Below, one piece after another: positions 34,564 to 43,109 of a DNA stretch of 64,000 bases. The translations under genes were made by a program, and so were the position numbers. How positions within the stretch are numbered: position 1 is the first letter of the stretch; each line of letters opens with the position of its first letter. The notes beneath the pieces were generated by a model, which saw only the letters and a program-made list of their open reading frames with translations, made no database searches and was not told the origin of the DNA. Origin of the DNA: HK-STAS-PATE-36 sp964565615 (GTDB taxonomy: Bacteria > Patescibacteriota > Saccharimonadia > Saccharimonadales > JAGQNJ01); contig CAZMFO010000003.1 in NCBI GenBank assembly GCA_964565615.1, positions 9,623 to 73,622 on the forward strand, in the 5' to 3' direction.

Positions 34564-35213
34564 ATTTCCTTTTTAATAATTTCTGCCAACGCTTGCGCGA
34601 GTGCAGGGTGCGACTGTTTATCAAAATGTATGCCGTCAAGTCCTGCCCTCGCAACTGTGCTTGCGTCAAAGTAAAGTGAGCTTGTTTCGCTGGCTACTCG
34701 TTCAATCTCTTTGCCAAGTTGCCTAGACTTTTCAGCAGATTGCTTATCATAAATGCCATCATAATAATCCGTAAACTTCGGCGCGGTGTCATCTACAAAA
34801 ATAGGACTAACAAGCAAAACTCTGGCATTTGGAGTATTTGCTTTTACTTCGTCAATAAACAGTTTCAGTGTGTCGGCGATTTCGCCGACAGGTCTTTCAT
34901 ACTGTAATTTTAAGTCGTTTGTGCCAAGCATAACAATAACTAGGTCTAGGGGCGAGTGGCTAATAAGGCAGGGGTTAAAATACGACAGCCCGTTGCGTGA
35001 TTGTTTCGCAGGGTTGTAGTGTTCAAGATTTGTTGTCCTACCGCCCAAGCCTTCCTCAATAATGTAATAGTTGTTACCCAACAGCTCTTGCAGTTTACCT
35101 GTCCAGCGAACATCGCTGGCATATCTGCCAGCAAAGTTTTTATCATCATTTTGACCCCAAGTATTACTGTCGCCATAGCACAGTACAACTTTGGCTTGCG
35201 GGTTCGTATTCAT
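34560..35213 (-). CDS. SGNH/GDSL-family hydrolase
   Basis: 217 residues from ATG 35213. Block I VVLCYGDSNTWG carries the catalytic Ser, GLGGRT and VIVMLGTNDLK supply Gly and Asn of the oxyanion hole, and DGIHFDKQSHPALA near the C-terminus carries the Asp-x-x-His pair. This layout matches GDSL-type arylesterase/lipase relatives. It has no signal peptide, so it acts in the cytoplasm. First gene of the cargo operon; TATAAT lies 7 nt before the ATG, giving a leaderless-type start even inside the mobile module. Confidence 0.9.
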   Translation of the reverse strand: MNTNPQAKVVLCYGDSNTWGQNDDKNFAGRYASDVRWTGKLQELLGNNYYIIEEGLGGRTTNLEHYNPAKQSRNGLSYFNPCLISHSPLDLVIVMLGTNDLKLQYERPVGEIADTLKLFIDEVKANTPNARVLLVSPIFVDDTAPKFTDYYDGIYDKQSAEKSRQLGKEIERVASETSSLYFDASTVARAGLDGIHFDKQSHPALAQALAEIIKKEI

Positions 35214-35220
35214 AAGGCTT

Positions 35221-35226
35221 ATTATA
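35221..35226 (-). promoter_or_regulatory. -10 box of the cargo operon in element 1
   Basis: TATAAT on the minus strand, 7 nt before ATG 35213, with no Shine-Dalgarno sequence between them. Confidence 0.55.
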
Positions 35227-35246
35227 ACAGATTTCCATCTGTTTAA

Positions 35247-35313
35247 TGTGTCGCTTGCGACACATAGCAACTGTGTTGCTCCGAGCCACGCCGCCTCTGC
35301 CATTTATGGCAGA
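35247..35313. repeat. Three tandem perfect hairpins
   Basis: TGTGTCGC-TT-GCGACACA (35247-35264), AGCAAC-TGT-GTTGCT (35266-35280) and TCTGCCAT-TT-ATGGCAGA (35296-35313) follow one another between the cargo promoter and repeat B1. None is followed by a proper T-run on either strand. Confidence 0.7.
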
Positions 35314-35318
35314 CGAAC

Positions 35319-35496
35319 CGACAGAAAAACCAACCTTTTCCAAATTAAAAAAGAAATTCGGCGGGGGAAAATCCAAAAATGCAAAGGCTGGTTTTTTCTG
35401 GCGGGGCGCGTTTTGGCTTTGCCAAAACAGGCGGCGAGGCTTGGGTTACACTTTGCGCTGGAAATAGGTTCGAGCTTCGTTGTAAAATTGAGCCAA
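35319..35496 (-). repeat. Inverted repeat B1, right arm
   Basis: Exact inverted copy of 33431-33608, ending in GAGCCAA, the same 7 bp found at the tRNA-Asn 3' end. It marks the right end of element 1. Confidence 0.9.
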
Positions 35497-35505
35497 GTGC
35501 AAATC

Positions 35506-35802
35506 ATGGCTAAAAGACCGAGTTCCTATGACCGGTCTTTTTTGTTTGTTCTACCTCTGTTAAATTATCTCCAAAATAACCAAGACCGTGTCGCATTATG
35601 GCGGCTCAGCGGACATTTTTATGACCGGGTTCCGAGACCGCACCAAAGACCGTTACCTCCATTGCGAAGTCCTGTCAACGACCTCGAAATTCGTGAATTA
35701 CTGCGTGAGGCATTGACCGACAAAATCGACGACCGCGAAGTATTTATTAAAGGTATCAAGCAATCATATTATTACGAAGAGACTGAAAGCTATAAAGATT
35801 AG
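35506..35802 (+). CDS. Possible small hypothetical protein
   Basis: 98 residues from ATG 35506. The C-terminal half (DLEIRELLREALTDKIDDREVF) has coding-like charged helical composition. However, the first codons overlap a Rho-independent terminator and no Shine-Dalgarno or promoter is visible; the longer upstream frame is repeat sequence of the mobile element. It could be a remnant of a gene cut by the element. Low confidence. Confidence 0.3.
   Translation: MAKRPSSYDRSFLFVLPLLNYLQNNQDRVALWRLSGHFYDRVPRPHQRPLPPLRSPVNDLEIRELLREALTDKIDDREVFIKGIKQSYYYEETESYKD
35512..35543 (+). terminator. Rho-independent terminator, probably the displaced tRNA-Asn terminator
   Basis: AAAAGACCG...CGGTCTTTT stem with T-run, beginning 16 bp after the right end of element 1. 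With the element removed, it would lie just downstream of tRNA-Asn. Confidence 0.7.
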
Positions 35803-35972
35803 CACCATCAAATTTTACGGGCAATATAAACAAGCCGACCTGTCAATGTTTAGGCTACTGGACTTTCAATAAGTTTATAGTATCTAAGTATCTGCCCTAT
35901 CTACTTACCAAAAATCACCAACAAATGCTATTACTTTGTGCAACGAAACACTCAATAGGTTGCCAATAATTG

Positions 35973-35978
35973 TATACT
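35973..35978 (+). promoter_or_regulatory. Extended -10, leaderless type
   Basis: TGTATACT (hexamer 35973-35978) ends 6 nt before ATG 35985; no Shine-Dalgarno. It overlaps the alternative longer start, which supports ATG 35985. The gap 35803-35972 holds no other recognisable element. Confidence 0.5.
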
Positions 35979-35984
35979 GTTATT

Positions 35985-37667
35985 ATGGGCAGAAAAAATC
36001 CTACAAAAGACCGATACTCTTTAACAAAAATGATTGTTGGCTTTGGGCGGTCATTGAATTATCTAGGGCTCGTTTCTGCTGTTATATTTTTTTGTTTTTC
36101 GGTTTTGCCATCTTTACTGCCAAGACCATGGATTTATCAAGGGCTAATCAGTGGAATAAGCATAGCAGTTGGTTACTGCTTTGGCGTTATGTTAAGCTCG
36201 GCACTTCGTTGGACTTTAGAATACGAGCCACCCCAACCCATAAAACAATGGGCATGGAAGCTACTTATCTATACTGGACCGATAACATTTATCATATATC
36301 TGTATCTGGGATCTGTTTGGCAACGAGAGGTACATCTGCTCGTCGGCCTAACTAACGGGACTCATAGATATCTATTTAGAGTCTTAGTTGTAACCACATT
36401 AGTGAGTTTTCTGCTACTGCTTATGGGGCGATTAATAATGAGACTTAACCGGCTAATAATACATAACCTAGACAAAGTATTGCCCAGGAGAGCAAGTATT
36501 GGTCTTGGTTGTCTAGTAGTTGCGATTGCTCTTTGGTGGGTATTAAGTGGAGTGTTCTTTAATTTTTTTGTAACCCAAGCTAATAAAAAACATTCTATTC
36601 GTAATAACTCAACTCCTAAAGGAGTTCTTCGGCCAGCAGACAACTTTAGGTCGGGGAGCAAAGAATCTCTAGTTTCATGGGATAGTTTGGGGTTTCAAGG
36701 GAAGAAGTTTGTTGCTAGTGGGCCGACCAAGCAAGAGCTCGAGACTTTTACAGGTCAAACCCCAAAAAATCCGATCCGTGCTTATGTTGGGCTAAATAGC
36801 GCCGATAATGCCACCGATAGAGCCAATCTAGCTGTTGCCGAACTTAAACGAACTAACGCTTTTAGTAGAAAGATCCTGATTTTAGCCACCCCGACAGGGA
36901 CAGGATGGCTAGAACCACAATCTGTTGATACAATCGAATACCTATACAATGGCGATAGTGCCATAGTAGCTCAACAGTACTCGTATCTACCAAGCTGGAT
37001 ATCGTTTTTGGTAGATAAAGAAAATGCCCGTAGTGCTGGTCGGGCATTATACGACGCTGTTTATGCAGAATGGTCAAAACTCCCAAAAGACTCTCGTCCA
37101 AAACTTATAATCTATGGGTTGAGTCTAGGATCATTTGGTAGCCAGTCAGCTTTTAGCGGAGTAAACGATATTAAGCTATCTGTTGACGGGGCATTATTTG
37201 TCGGAACACCAAGCGATACCGAACTATGGCGCGAAATAACTCATCAAAGAGATGCAGGCTCTCCAGAACGGTTACCCACATATAAAAACGGCAAAACCGT
37301 GCGTTTTGCCTCAAACAAATCAGACATAGACAAAAATCAAGAAGTCTGGGAATACCCAAGAGTGCTTTATTTGCAACACGCCTCTGATCCTGTAGTTTGG
37401 TTTGATTTTGATTTGGTTTACTCAAAACCAGATTGGCTAAACGAACAACGGGGGAGTGATGTTTCGCCAACAATGCGATGGTACCCATTTGTAACCTTTA
37501 TTCAAGTTGGAATAGACCAGTTTTTCGGTGTAACAATGCCTAATGGCCGAGGGCATAACTATCCAGACAGTATCGTCAACGCTTGGGTGTCAGTAACTAA
37601 TCCAGAAGAGTGGAGCGAGTCTAAAACATTGAAGCTCCAACAAATTATCAATAACTACAAAAAATAG
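35985..37667 (+). CDS. Membrane alpha/beta-hydrolase (Abhydrolase_9-like)
   Basis: 560 residues. The N-terminal 210 residues hold about five transmembrane helices (near 22-42, 48-70, 92-110, 128-148, 170-195). The C-terminal domain is an alpha/beta hydrolase: IIYGLSLGSFGSQ (nucleophile elbow GLSLG), LQHASDPVVWF (catalytic Asp region) and GRGHNYPD (catalytic His). This combination corresponds to the actinobacterial Abhydrolase_9 family with its membrane N-domain. Substrates are unknown, though lipid or cell-envelope esters are plausible. It has its own promoter and no obvious operon partner. Confidence 0.8.
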   Translation: MGRKNPTKDRYSLTKMIVGFGRSLNYLGLVSAVIFFCFSVLPSLLPRPWIYQGLISGISIAVGYCFGVMLSSALRWTLEYEPPQPIKQWAWKLLIYTGPITFIIYLYLGSVWQREVHLLVGLTNGTHRYLFRVLVVTTLVSFLLLLMGRLIMRLNRLIIHNLDKVLPRRASIGLGCLVVAIALWWVLSGVFFNFFVTQANKKHSIRNNSTPKGVLRPADNFRSGSKESLVSWDSLGFQGKKFVASGPTKQELETFTGQTPKNPIRAYVGLNSADNATDRANLAVAELKRTNAFSRKILILATPTGTGWLEPQSVDTIEYLYNGDSAIVAQQYSYLPSWISFLVDKENARSAGRALYDAVYAEWSKLPKDSRPKLIIYGLSLGSFGSQSAFSGVNDIKLSVDGALFVGTPSDTELWREITHQRDAGSPERLPTYKNGKTVRFASNKSDIDKNQEVWEYPRVLYLQHASDPVVWFDFDLVYSKPDWLNEQRGSDVSPTMRWYPFVTFIQVGIDQFFGVTMPNGRGHNYPDSIVNAWVSVTNPEEWSESKTLKLQQIINNYKK

Positions 37668-37734
37668 AGGTCGCAGTACCTACTTTTGGCATCCAGTACC
37701 GGCCCACTCGACATTTATAATGTTTGTTTAACAG

Positions 37735-38469
37735 CTATACATCGAGCCTCATCCATACAGATGAGTCTGGTGACTCTTCTGCCCACGGAGTACATAACCT
37801 ACGCCAGACCAATTTTGCAGATTCAGCATTAAGCGTTTTAGGATTGATATTTGTGTAATGAACAACACATCCGTTTAATATGTTATTAGTATCTATCTCT
37901 AGAACATCTTCTAATTTTGTATGTTCAATCGCCAAGAAAGAGGTCCAAATAACATCACGATGGGTCATCATTATTGCCGATGTTTCCTTGCCTTGCATAA
38001 ATTCTCCCACTACATTCTTAAGTCGCTGGGCGACTTGTAGCAAAGATTCTCCCTCTGGTGGTACCCAATGAAATGGCGTGTCTAACATTTGTTGATAACT
38101 ATTAGGGAACTCTACCTTATGTTCCGCTTTGGTCATACCCTGAATCTTGCCCCGATCTCTTTCTGCTAAACGCGGATCATCGTGCCAAAAGCCATTAAGC
38201 CCTAGCGACCTTGCGGACTGCTGTGTTCGAATTAAAGGCGACACTAATCTACAATCAAAATCATCTAAATTAAAACTACCAAAAACATATTTAGCAATCC
38301 ACTTACCAGCTTTAGCCGATTGCTCACTGCCAGTTTTGGTTTCTTCCTCGTCACGAGGATGCTTTAACAATTCCTTACTTAAGGGCTGGTCGTTTAAAGA
38401 ACGCCTCAGATCTCCTTCGCTCTCACCATGCCTAACCAACACCAAATGCTTCGCCAAAAACTCACTCAT
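37735..38469 (-). CDS. Histidine phosphatase superfamily protein (PhoE/phosphoglycerate-mutase-like)
   Basis: 244 residues. The catalytic motif LVLVRHGESEGD is at the N-terminus (phospho-histidine in RHG), with LVSPLIRTQQSARSLG and MMTHRDVIW (second catalytic His) later. The family includes broad phosphatases and phosphoglycerate mutases; the substrate is not evident. TAAAAT lies 7 nt before ATG 38469, so it appears separately transcribed from the MFS gene upstream. Confidence 0.88.
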   Translation of the reverse strand: MSEFLAKHLVLVRHGESEGDLRRSLNDQPLSKELLKHPRDEEETKTGSEQSAKAGKWIAKYVFGSFNLDDFDCRLVSPLIRTQQSARSLGLNGFWHDDPRLAERDRGKIQGMTKAEHKVEFPNSYQQMLDTPFHWVPPEGESLLQVAQRLKNVVGEFMQGKETSAIMMTHRDVIWTSFLAIEHTKLEDVLEIDTNNILNGCVVHYTNINPKTLNAESAKLVWRRLCTPWAEESPDSSVWMRLDV

Positions 38470-38479
38470 TAACTATATT

Positions 38480-39688
38480 TTACACATTTTTGTATGCTGT
38501 AGTATGCCTAAACCGCAAGTGGATGTACACCAAGACAGCCAAAGATGACACGCCAAGAAGAATTAGGGCAAAAGCATAGGAGTTTGTGTACTGATAGGTC
38601 AAACCAAGCAAAATAGGTGGAATAAACCCACCAATACCACCAAAAGCACCAACAATACCCGTTACGCTACCCATCATCTCGGGTTTAGCCAATTTGCCAA
38701 CTAAAGCAAAGACTGCTCCGTTTGCACAACCAAGAGTAAATGCTAAAGCAAGATAACCAATTGTAGTTTGCAACTGCAAGGTGGGCTGAAAGGCAACAAA
38801 TGTCGCCAGCAGTACAATAAAGAATAATGCTACTTGAACGACTAGCTTTCCACCAAATTTATCACTTATCCAACCACCAAAAGGTCGTGCAATAGTGGCC
38901 AACAAAACAAATCCTCCCGCGCGTAAAGCCGAGTCCACAACAGATAAACTATAAGTAGTTTTTAAAAGAGTTGGCAAATACACTCCAAAAGCCACAAATG
39001 CCCCAAATGTAACTGCGTAAACTATTGATAAATCCCAAGTTAGCCGTAATTTTGTTGCCAAAACCAAACGAACAATTGGAGATTTTTTTGTAGGCTTCCA
39101 GCCCGGCGCATCTTTGCCCCAGCAAACAAAAATAATTGCCAACAATACTAGTAAGCTGGCGACAATAATATATGCCTTATCATAACCAAAACTATTCACC
39201 AGCCAAGGAGTAGCAAAGCCAGAAAGTGCAGTCCCGGCATTGCCCATACTATAAAGACCAAGCACTAAACCGCGACGACTTGCCGAAAACCAGCCACTAA
39301 CAAAAGGTATCCCCACCACAAAGGCTGTTCCACCAAAGCCTATTAAAATTGCGCTTAATACATATTGTTTATAATCGCCAGCAAAAGTTAGCAAAAAGAC
39401 CGACAGGGCAGTAAGCATACTAACGACCGCAAACATAATTCTCCCACCAAATTTATCTGTCATCATTCCAAAAAATATACGCCCCAAAGACCCAATAATA
39501 ACCGGCACCGCCAACAAAAAAGACAGCATCACGGGTGTTAACTGCAAATCTTTAGCCAAGCTAGACCCAATAGGGCTTAGGAGCGACCATGCCCAAAAGT
39601 TAATCGCCAATGTAATAGTTGCAATTATCAAAGCAAAGTAGGCGTCCTTTGTTGGCTGTTGTTTGTTTTTGTTTTTTTGCTTTAACAT
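38480..39688 (-). CDS. MFS transporter, NarK/nitrate-nitrite-porter-like
   Basis: 402 residues with twelve predicted transmembrane helices. Two glycine-rich signature-like segments typical of the nitrate/nitrite porter family are visible: LGLYSMGNAGTALSGFATPWL in helix 5 and CANGAVFALVGKLAKPEMMG with GIVGAFGGIGGF in helix 11. The MFS loop motif GRIFFGMMTDKFGGR is also present. It starts 9 nt after the molybdopterin oxidoreductase gene, so substrate or product transport for that enzyme is likely. Whether it carries nitrate, nitrite or another anion is not provable here. Confidence 0.82.
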   Translation of the reverse strand: MLKQKNKNKQQPTKDAYFALIIATITLAINFWAWSLLSPIGSSLAKDLQLTPVMLSFLLAVPVIIGSLGRIFFGMMTDKFGGRIMFAVVSMLTALSVFLLTFAGDYKQYVLSAILIGFGGTAFVVGIPFVSGWFSASRRGLVLGLYSMGNAGTALSGFATPWLVNSFGYDKAYIIVASLLVLLAIIFVCWGKDAPGWKPTKKSPIVRLVLATKLRLTWDLSIVYAVTFGAFVAFGVYLPTLLKTTYSLSVVDSALRAGGFVLLATIARPFGGWISDKFGGKLVVQVALFFIVLLATFVAFQPTLQLQTTIGYLALAFTLGCANGAVFALVGKLAKPEMMGSVTGIVGAFGGIGGFIPPILLGLTYQYTNSYAFALILLGVSSLAVLVYIHLRFRHTTAYKNV

Positions 39689-39697
39689 TTCACACGC

Positions 39698-41164
39698 TTA
39701 TATCGAGGCTTCCCAATCAAAGAACACATTGTCCTCTCTGTGCCCACCTCTACCTTTGCCAATATGCTCAAAGCTCTCTACGAATTCAATAGATTTAATG
39801 TATTTGGCCATCTTATAACCCCATTTTATCTCGCATCGTAGCCTAATTGGTGCGCCATGCTCAATTGGCAAATCCTTACCATTCATTTCGTAAGCTAAAA
39901 TTGTATGTTTATCAAACATATCTTCTAACCTTAAACTTGAATAATAAGGTTGCCCCTGATCATCAATATCATAGCTATGAAAGACGACATATTTAGCGTT
40001 TTTTTGAGGCTTGCACATCTGCACAATGTCTTTCATAGGCAAGCCACCCCACTCGGCAACGGCCGTCCAACCCTGAATACAATGGTGTTTAGTTATTTGG
40101 TTCTTTTTCTTAAGATCTTTAATCTGCTTCATAGATAGTTCTAGCTTATTGTCCACCAAACCGCCGACCTTTAACTTCCAGTCTTTAAAATGATTGTCTT
40201 TAAGCTTTTGATATTCTTTTGAAGTCGGAGGATAACCGTTAACCCTAAAAAATGGAGAGATATCTTTTTTGGTATATTTTTGTTCTGATCTCATCCAGCT
40301 AAACAAAAACCTCACTACCGGAGTATAAAATCGAGTTAATACAGTCCTAAGTTTTACTTGATTATTAAGCGAAAACACAGACGCCCAAATATTAAATGCC
40401 ACCAGCAGGATCAATGCCATCAAAAATATGGTTAGTCCTAAACCAAAATCAACATCTGTATTGCCTAAAGTAATTCGCTTTACGCTATCGTAAAAGTGAA
40501 AGCCTATCGCCATCGTTATATGAATTAAGATAAACAACGAAAAACCAGCCATAGCCAAAAAATGAATACTCCTTGCTACCTGACGACGATTTCCGAATAT
40601 CTTTAGAAAACCTGGGTATTTAGCAACAAGAGCGGGGGATAGTGCCAGCCCTGAGATGATTGAAACAGGGGCAAGAATAAACACAACACCCGCATATGTT
40701 AGCTGTTGCAAGGCGTTATATGTTGCTCCTTCGGCGGGAATATTTAATGTTAGGTACTGAATCATCGTATCAATCGCTCTAGAAAAAACGCCAATATCGG
40801 TCGGCACCAACCTTTGCCACTGCCCACTAAAAAACAAATAACCTAGATAAATTAGGCCAGTTACTACCCAAATAATGCCCGCCGTAAAGTGCCAATGTCG
40901 CCCGGCACCTAAGTTGTGCGTGCCTCCGGGCAGAGCTATTTTGCCAGGGTCTTCTGCTTCATCAAGTGATGTCCACAATCTGTCTTTAGGCATTATTTTT
41001 TTTCCGAAACGCAACCAATGATTGTCGGCTTTAGTGTCATCTGTCCAATATAATTTTGGATGATCATACAAAATTTGTATTCCGCTACGAATCAGAATTA
41101 TCAAACAAAAAAGATTAATCAAATGTAAAATTACCACTAAAATTGGCAAGTGTACTGATTCCAT
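39698..41164 (-). CDS. Membrane cytochrome-b-like / molybdopterin oxidoreductase fusion
   Basis: About 488 residues from ATG 41164. The N-terminal half has four to five transmembrane helices with His residues placed as in cytochrome b561-type domains (GRHWHFTAG, RSIHFLAMAGFSLFILIHI). The C-terminal 190 residues form a sulfite-oxidase-type molybdopterin domain: ITKHHCIQGWTAVAEWGGL with the probable Mo-ligand Cys, and IRLRCEIKWGYKMAKYI near the end. Such enzymes pass electrons between a Mo centre and membrane heme. ATG 41164 has TATGAT 6 nt upstream; ATG 41194 is an alternative. Followed by a NarK-like transporter in the same operon. Confidence 0.8.
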   Translation of the reverse strand: MESVHLPILVVILHLINLFCLIILIRSGIQILYDHPKLYWTDDTKADNHWLRFGKKIMPKDRLWTSLDEAEDPGKIALPGGTHNLGAGRHWHFTAGIIWVVTGLIYLGYLFFSGQWQRLVPTDIGVFSRAIDTMIQYLTLNIPAEGATYNALQQLTYAGVVFILAPVSIISGLALSPALVAKYPGFLKIFGNRRQVARSIHFLAMAGFSLFILIHITMAIGFHFYDSVKRITLGNTDVDFGLGLTIFLMALILLVAFNIWASVFSLNNQVKLRTVLTRFYTPVVRFLFSWMRSEQKYTKKDISPFFRVNGYPPTSKEYQKLKDNHFKDWKLKVGGLVDNKLELSMKQIKDLKKKNQITKHHCIQGWTAVAEWGGLPMKDIVQMCKPQKNAKYVVFHSYDIDDQGQPYYSSLRLEDMFDKHTILAYEMNGKDLPIEHGAPIRLRCEIKWGYKMAKYIKSIEFVESFEHIGKGRGGHREDNVFFDWEASI

Positions 41165-41224
41165 ATATTTATCATAACCCACATAAAGCTTCATGCATAA
41201 TAATTGAGGGTTGAATATCGATAC

Positions 41225-41806
41225 TTACCTTGCAGTGGATTTATACCACTTTGCAAGTTCGTGCCAAGCATCTGGATGTTTACGATAACGCTTTAATATT
41301 AACTGCTCGTCTTGCTTGTTAAACACCTCGGCTATCGTTAACCCTCCGTCTGGTTCAAGTTCTACAACCTCCATACAAGGAGCTCGTTCTACTTTACCAC
41401 GAGGCTTGGTCACAATAACACCATTAAGGTCATTGGTGAATACCTCTGTAATATTTCCGTCAGTATAAGCAAGATATTGGTGTAGCGTTACGCGACGATC
41501 TTTAATGCCACTCATTAGCCTAATAAAATCTTCTGGCTTAAACCAATAATTAATTGACTTCATATATGCCCCAGGAAAGCCATTCAATGCCTTAATATCC
41601 CAGCTATCATCACTAACTACTACGGGCATATTTAGTTGCTCATAGGCGCACTTTGCTTTATCCCGAACTATAACCTCTGCATCTTCACCCTGGATTTCAT
41701 CAATGTCTAGCTTCACAAACTTAACTTCTATATCAAACAAAGAACAAACTGATTTGGCAATTTGTATTTTATCTGGATTAGAAGTTGCAAAAAGTATGCT
41801 TTTCAT
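41225..41806 (-). CDS. Ham1/ITPase-like non-canonical purine NTP pyrophosphatase
   Basis: 193 residues. The N-terminal SILFATSNPDKIQIAKSV (substrate-binding SNxxK), VVSDDSWDIKALNGFPGAYMK (metal site and PGAY) and GLTIAEVFNKQDEQ fit the RdgB/HAM1 family, which hydrolyses inosine and xanthosine triphosphates. Compared with typical RdgB the central region is divergent, so a related substrate is possible. It overlaps the upstream gene by 4 nt. Confidence 0.78.
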   Translation of the reverse strand: MKSILFATSNPDKIQIAKSVCSLFDIEVKFVKLDIDEIQGEDAEVIVRDKAKCAYEQLNMPVVVSDDSWDIKALNGFPGAYMKSINYWFKPEDFIRLMSGIKDRRVTLHQYLAYTDGNITEVFTNDLNGVIVTKPRGKVERAPCMEVVELEPDGGLTIAEVFNKQDEQLILKRYRKHPDAWHELAKWYKSTAR

Positions 41807-43077
41807 AAATGTCTCCTTATTTCGCTGATATGTTTAATTAGTGCTTTATTGCCGGATTTGTTGGCGTAATCGTTCAAATTGTGAATAACGCCTTTGTAGT
41901 ACTTAAGTTCTGCAGAGGTAAACTGCTTGGGAAGCTTGCTTGCTTCTTGATGATACAATCCAACGAAGCAATTTCGCACCGCTTCTTCGTCACCAATCTT
42001 CTTAAATACATCAATTGCCCCATTATAATTTTGTTTCTTCATTAAATACGCGCCTTGATTGTGATAAATCGCCTTCTGTAGTTGGGCTTGCTGTGATGAA
42101 TGTTCGCTCAACTTTAGGGCTCGTACAAAATCTTGCTTCTGCAAGTAAAAAGATGCACCGTTTGTGCCAACTGCATCTATCAGCTTGTTGTTATTACTCT
42201 GCAAGGCAAAACTAAGCGCTCTATCATAAAAGTTACTTCTCATAAGCTCGGCGACAGTGTTATTATAGGCAACCTCAAGATTACGACTAACAAGTTCTTG
42301 ATTGCTACTAATCAAACTAGCTAGTCTTGCCGACTCTAAAATAGTAGTTGCCGGTACTTTCTTGGTGCGAAAATAATCATCAGAAACATCCAACAAATTA
42401 ATACTAATAATTTCATGAATCGGTAATATTTCTTGTTTCGGCTCATCATATTTTTTAAACTCTGCCCTCGTTGCCTCAACATCAATCCCATCAAAATGGA
42501 GCGCTACATGACCAGGGTAAGTTTTGAGTTGGAGTAATTGAACATCAAACTTTAAAGAAAACAAAGCAATATACAGCGTCACAATCTGGTTGCAGTCCCC
42601 AATCAATGACTCACGATTTGGGTTTCGTAGCAATTTACCAAAAGTACTAGATTCGCGGTATTCATATCGCCCTCCAGCAGGAGAGAGATATTCCATTATC
42701 TGCTTGATATAAACCCAATGTTCGGCATTTTTATTAAACTGCTCGCTAGCTATCCCCAATCTTGATAATTCATCAAGTAGCTTTTCTTTATCAACCGTGT
42801 GTTGAGTTGAGTAGTCGCTAAAACTGGATTTTATGTGATCAAAATTGGCATAAAGTTGGCGTCTGGTTGACTTACCTAAATAACGATAACCCCGATATCG
42901 CCACTCACACCATAAATTAAACACCGTAATATCTTGCTGGATCAAATCTATCACTTGTTTAGTGATTGATTGTTTAGCATCGGCCTCGCGTAAGCCATCT
43001 AAAAATTTAGCAATCCGCCGTTCATGACCATCAACATAAGGACTCAACGAATAGTATATTTTTTGTAGTATGTTCAT
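41803..43077 (-). CDS. Transglutaminase-like protein with TPR-type C-terminus
   Basis: 424 residues. Around residues 160-210 the order LIGDCNQIVTLY (Cys), YPGHVALHFDG (His) and IDVEATRAEF (Asp/Glu) resembles the Cys-His-Asp core of transglutaminase-like cysteine peptidases. Residues about 270-400 are repeated helical pairs of TPR type (YDRALSFAL, FVRALKLSEHS, YNGAIDVFKKIGD). No signal peptide is present. Co-translated with the ITPase-like gene (4-nt overlap). TAAAAT lies 8 nt before ATG 43077. Function unknown. Confidence 0.65.
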   Translation of the reverse strand: MNILQKIYYSLSPYVDGHERRIAKFLDGLREADAKQSITKQVIDLIQQDITVFNLWCEWRYRGYRYLGKSTRRQLYANFDHIKSSFSDYSTQHTVDKEKLLDELSRLGIASEQFNKNAEHWVYIKQIMEYLSPAGGRYEYRESSTFGKLLRNPNRESLIGDCNQIVTLYIALFSLKFDVQLLQLKTYPGHVALHFDGIDVEATRAEFKKYDEPKQEILPIHEIISINLLDVSDDYFRTKKVPATTILESARLASLISSNQELVSRNLEVAYNNTVAELMRSNFYDRALSFALQSNNNKLIDAVGTNGASFYLQKQDFVRALKLSEHSSQQAQLQKAIYHNQGAYLMKKQNYNGAIDVFKKIGDEEAVRNCFVGLYHQEASKLPKQFTSAELKYYKGVIHNLNDYANKSGNKALIKHISEIRRHL

Positions 43078-43109
43078 CTACACTCATTTTACAAGACAAG
43101 CGCTAATGC

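Larger units (their letters stand above)
31610..35496. mobile_element. Two-module serine-recombinase element integrated at tRNA-Asn
   Basis: Bounded by direct copies of GAGCCAA (31610-31616 at the tRNA 3' end and 35490-35496), with an inverted copy TTGGCTC in the middle (33431-33437). Module A (31610-33437) carries the recombinase between 131-bp inverted repeats. Module B (33431-35496) carries three hydrolase genes between 178-bp inverted repeats. Directly downstream of 35496 lies a Rho-independent terminator without a gene of its own, consistent with it being the original tRNA terminator. Confidence 0.85.

Noticed and set aside
35191..35505. N-terminal extension of the small plus-strand frame ending at 35802
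   Set aside because: It runs antisense to the SGNH gene and through inverted repeat B1, so it cannot be the native start.
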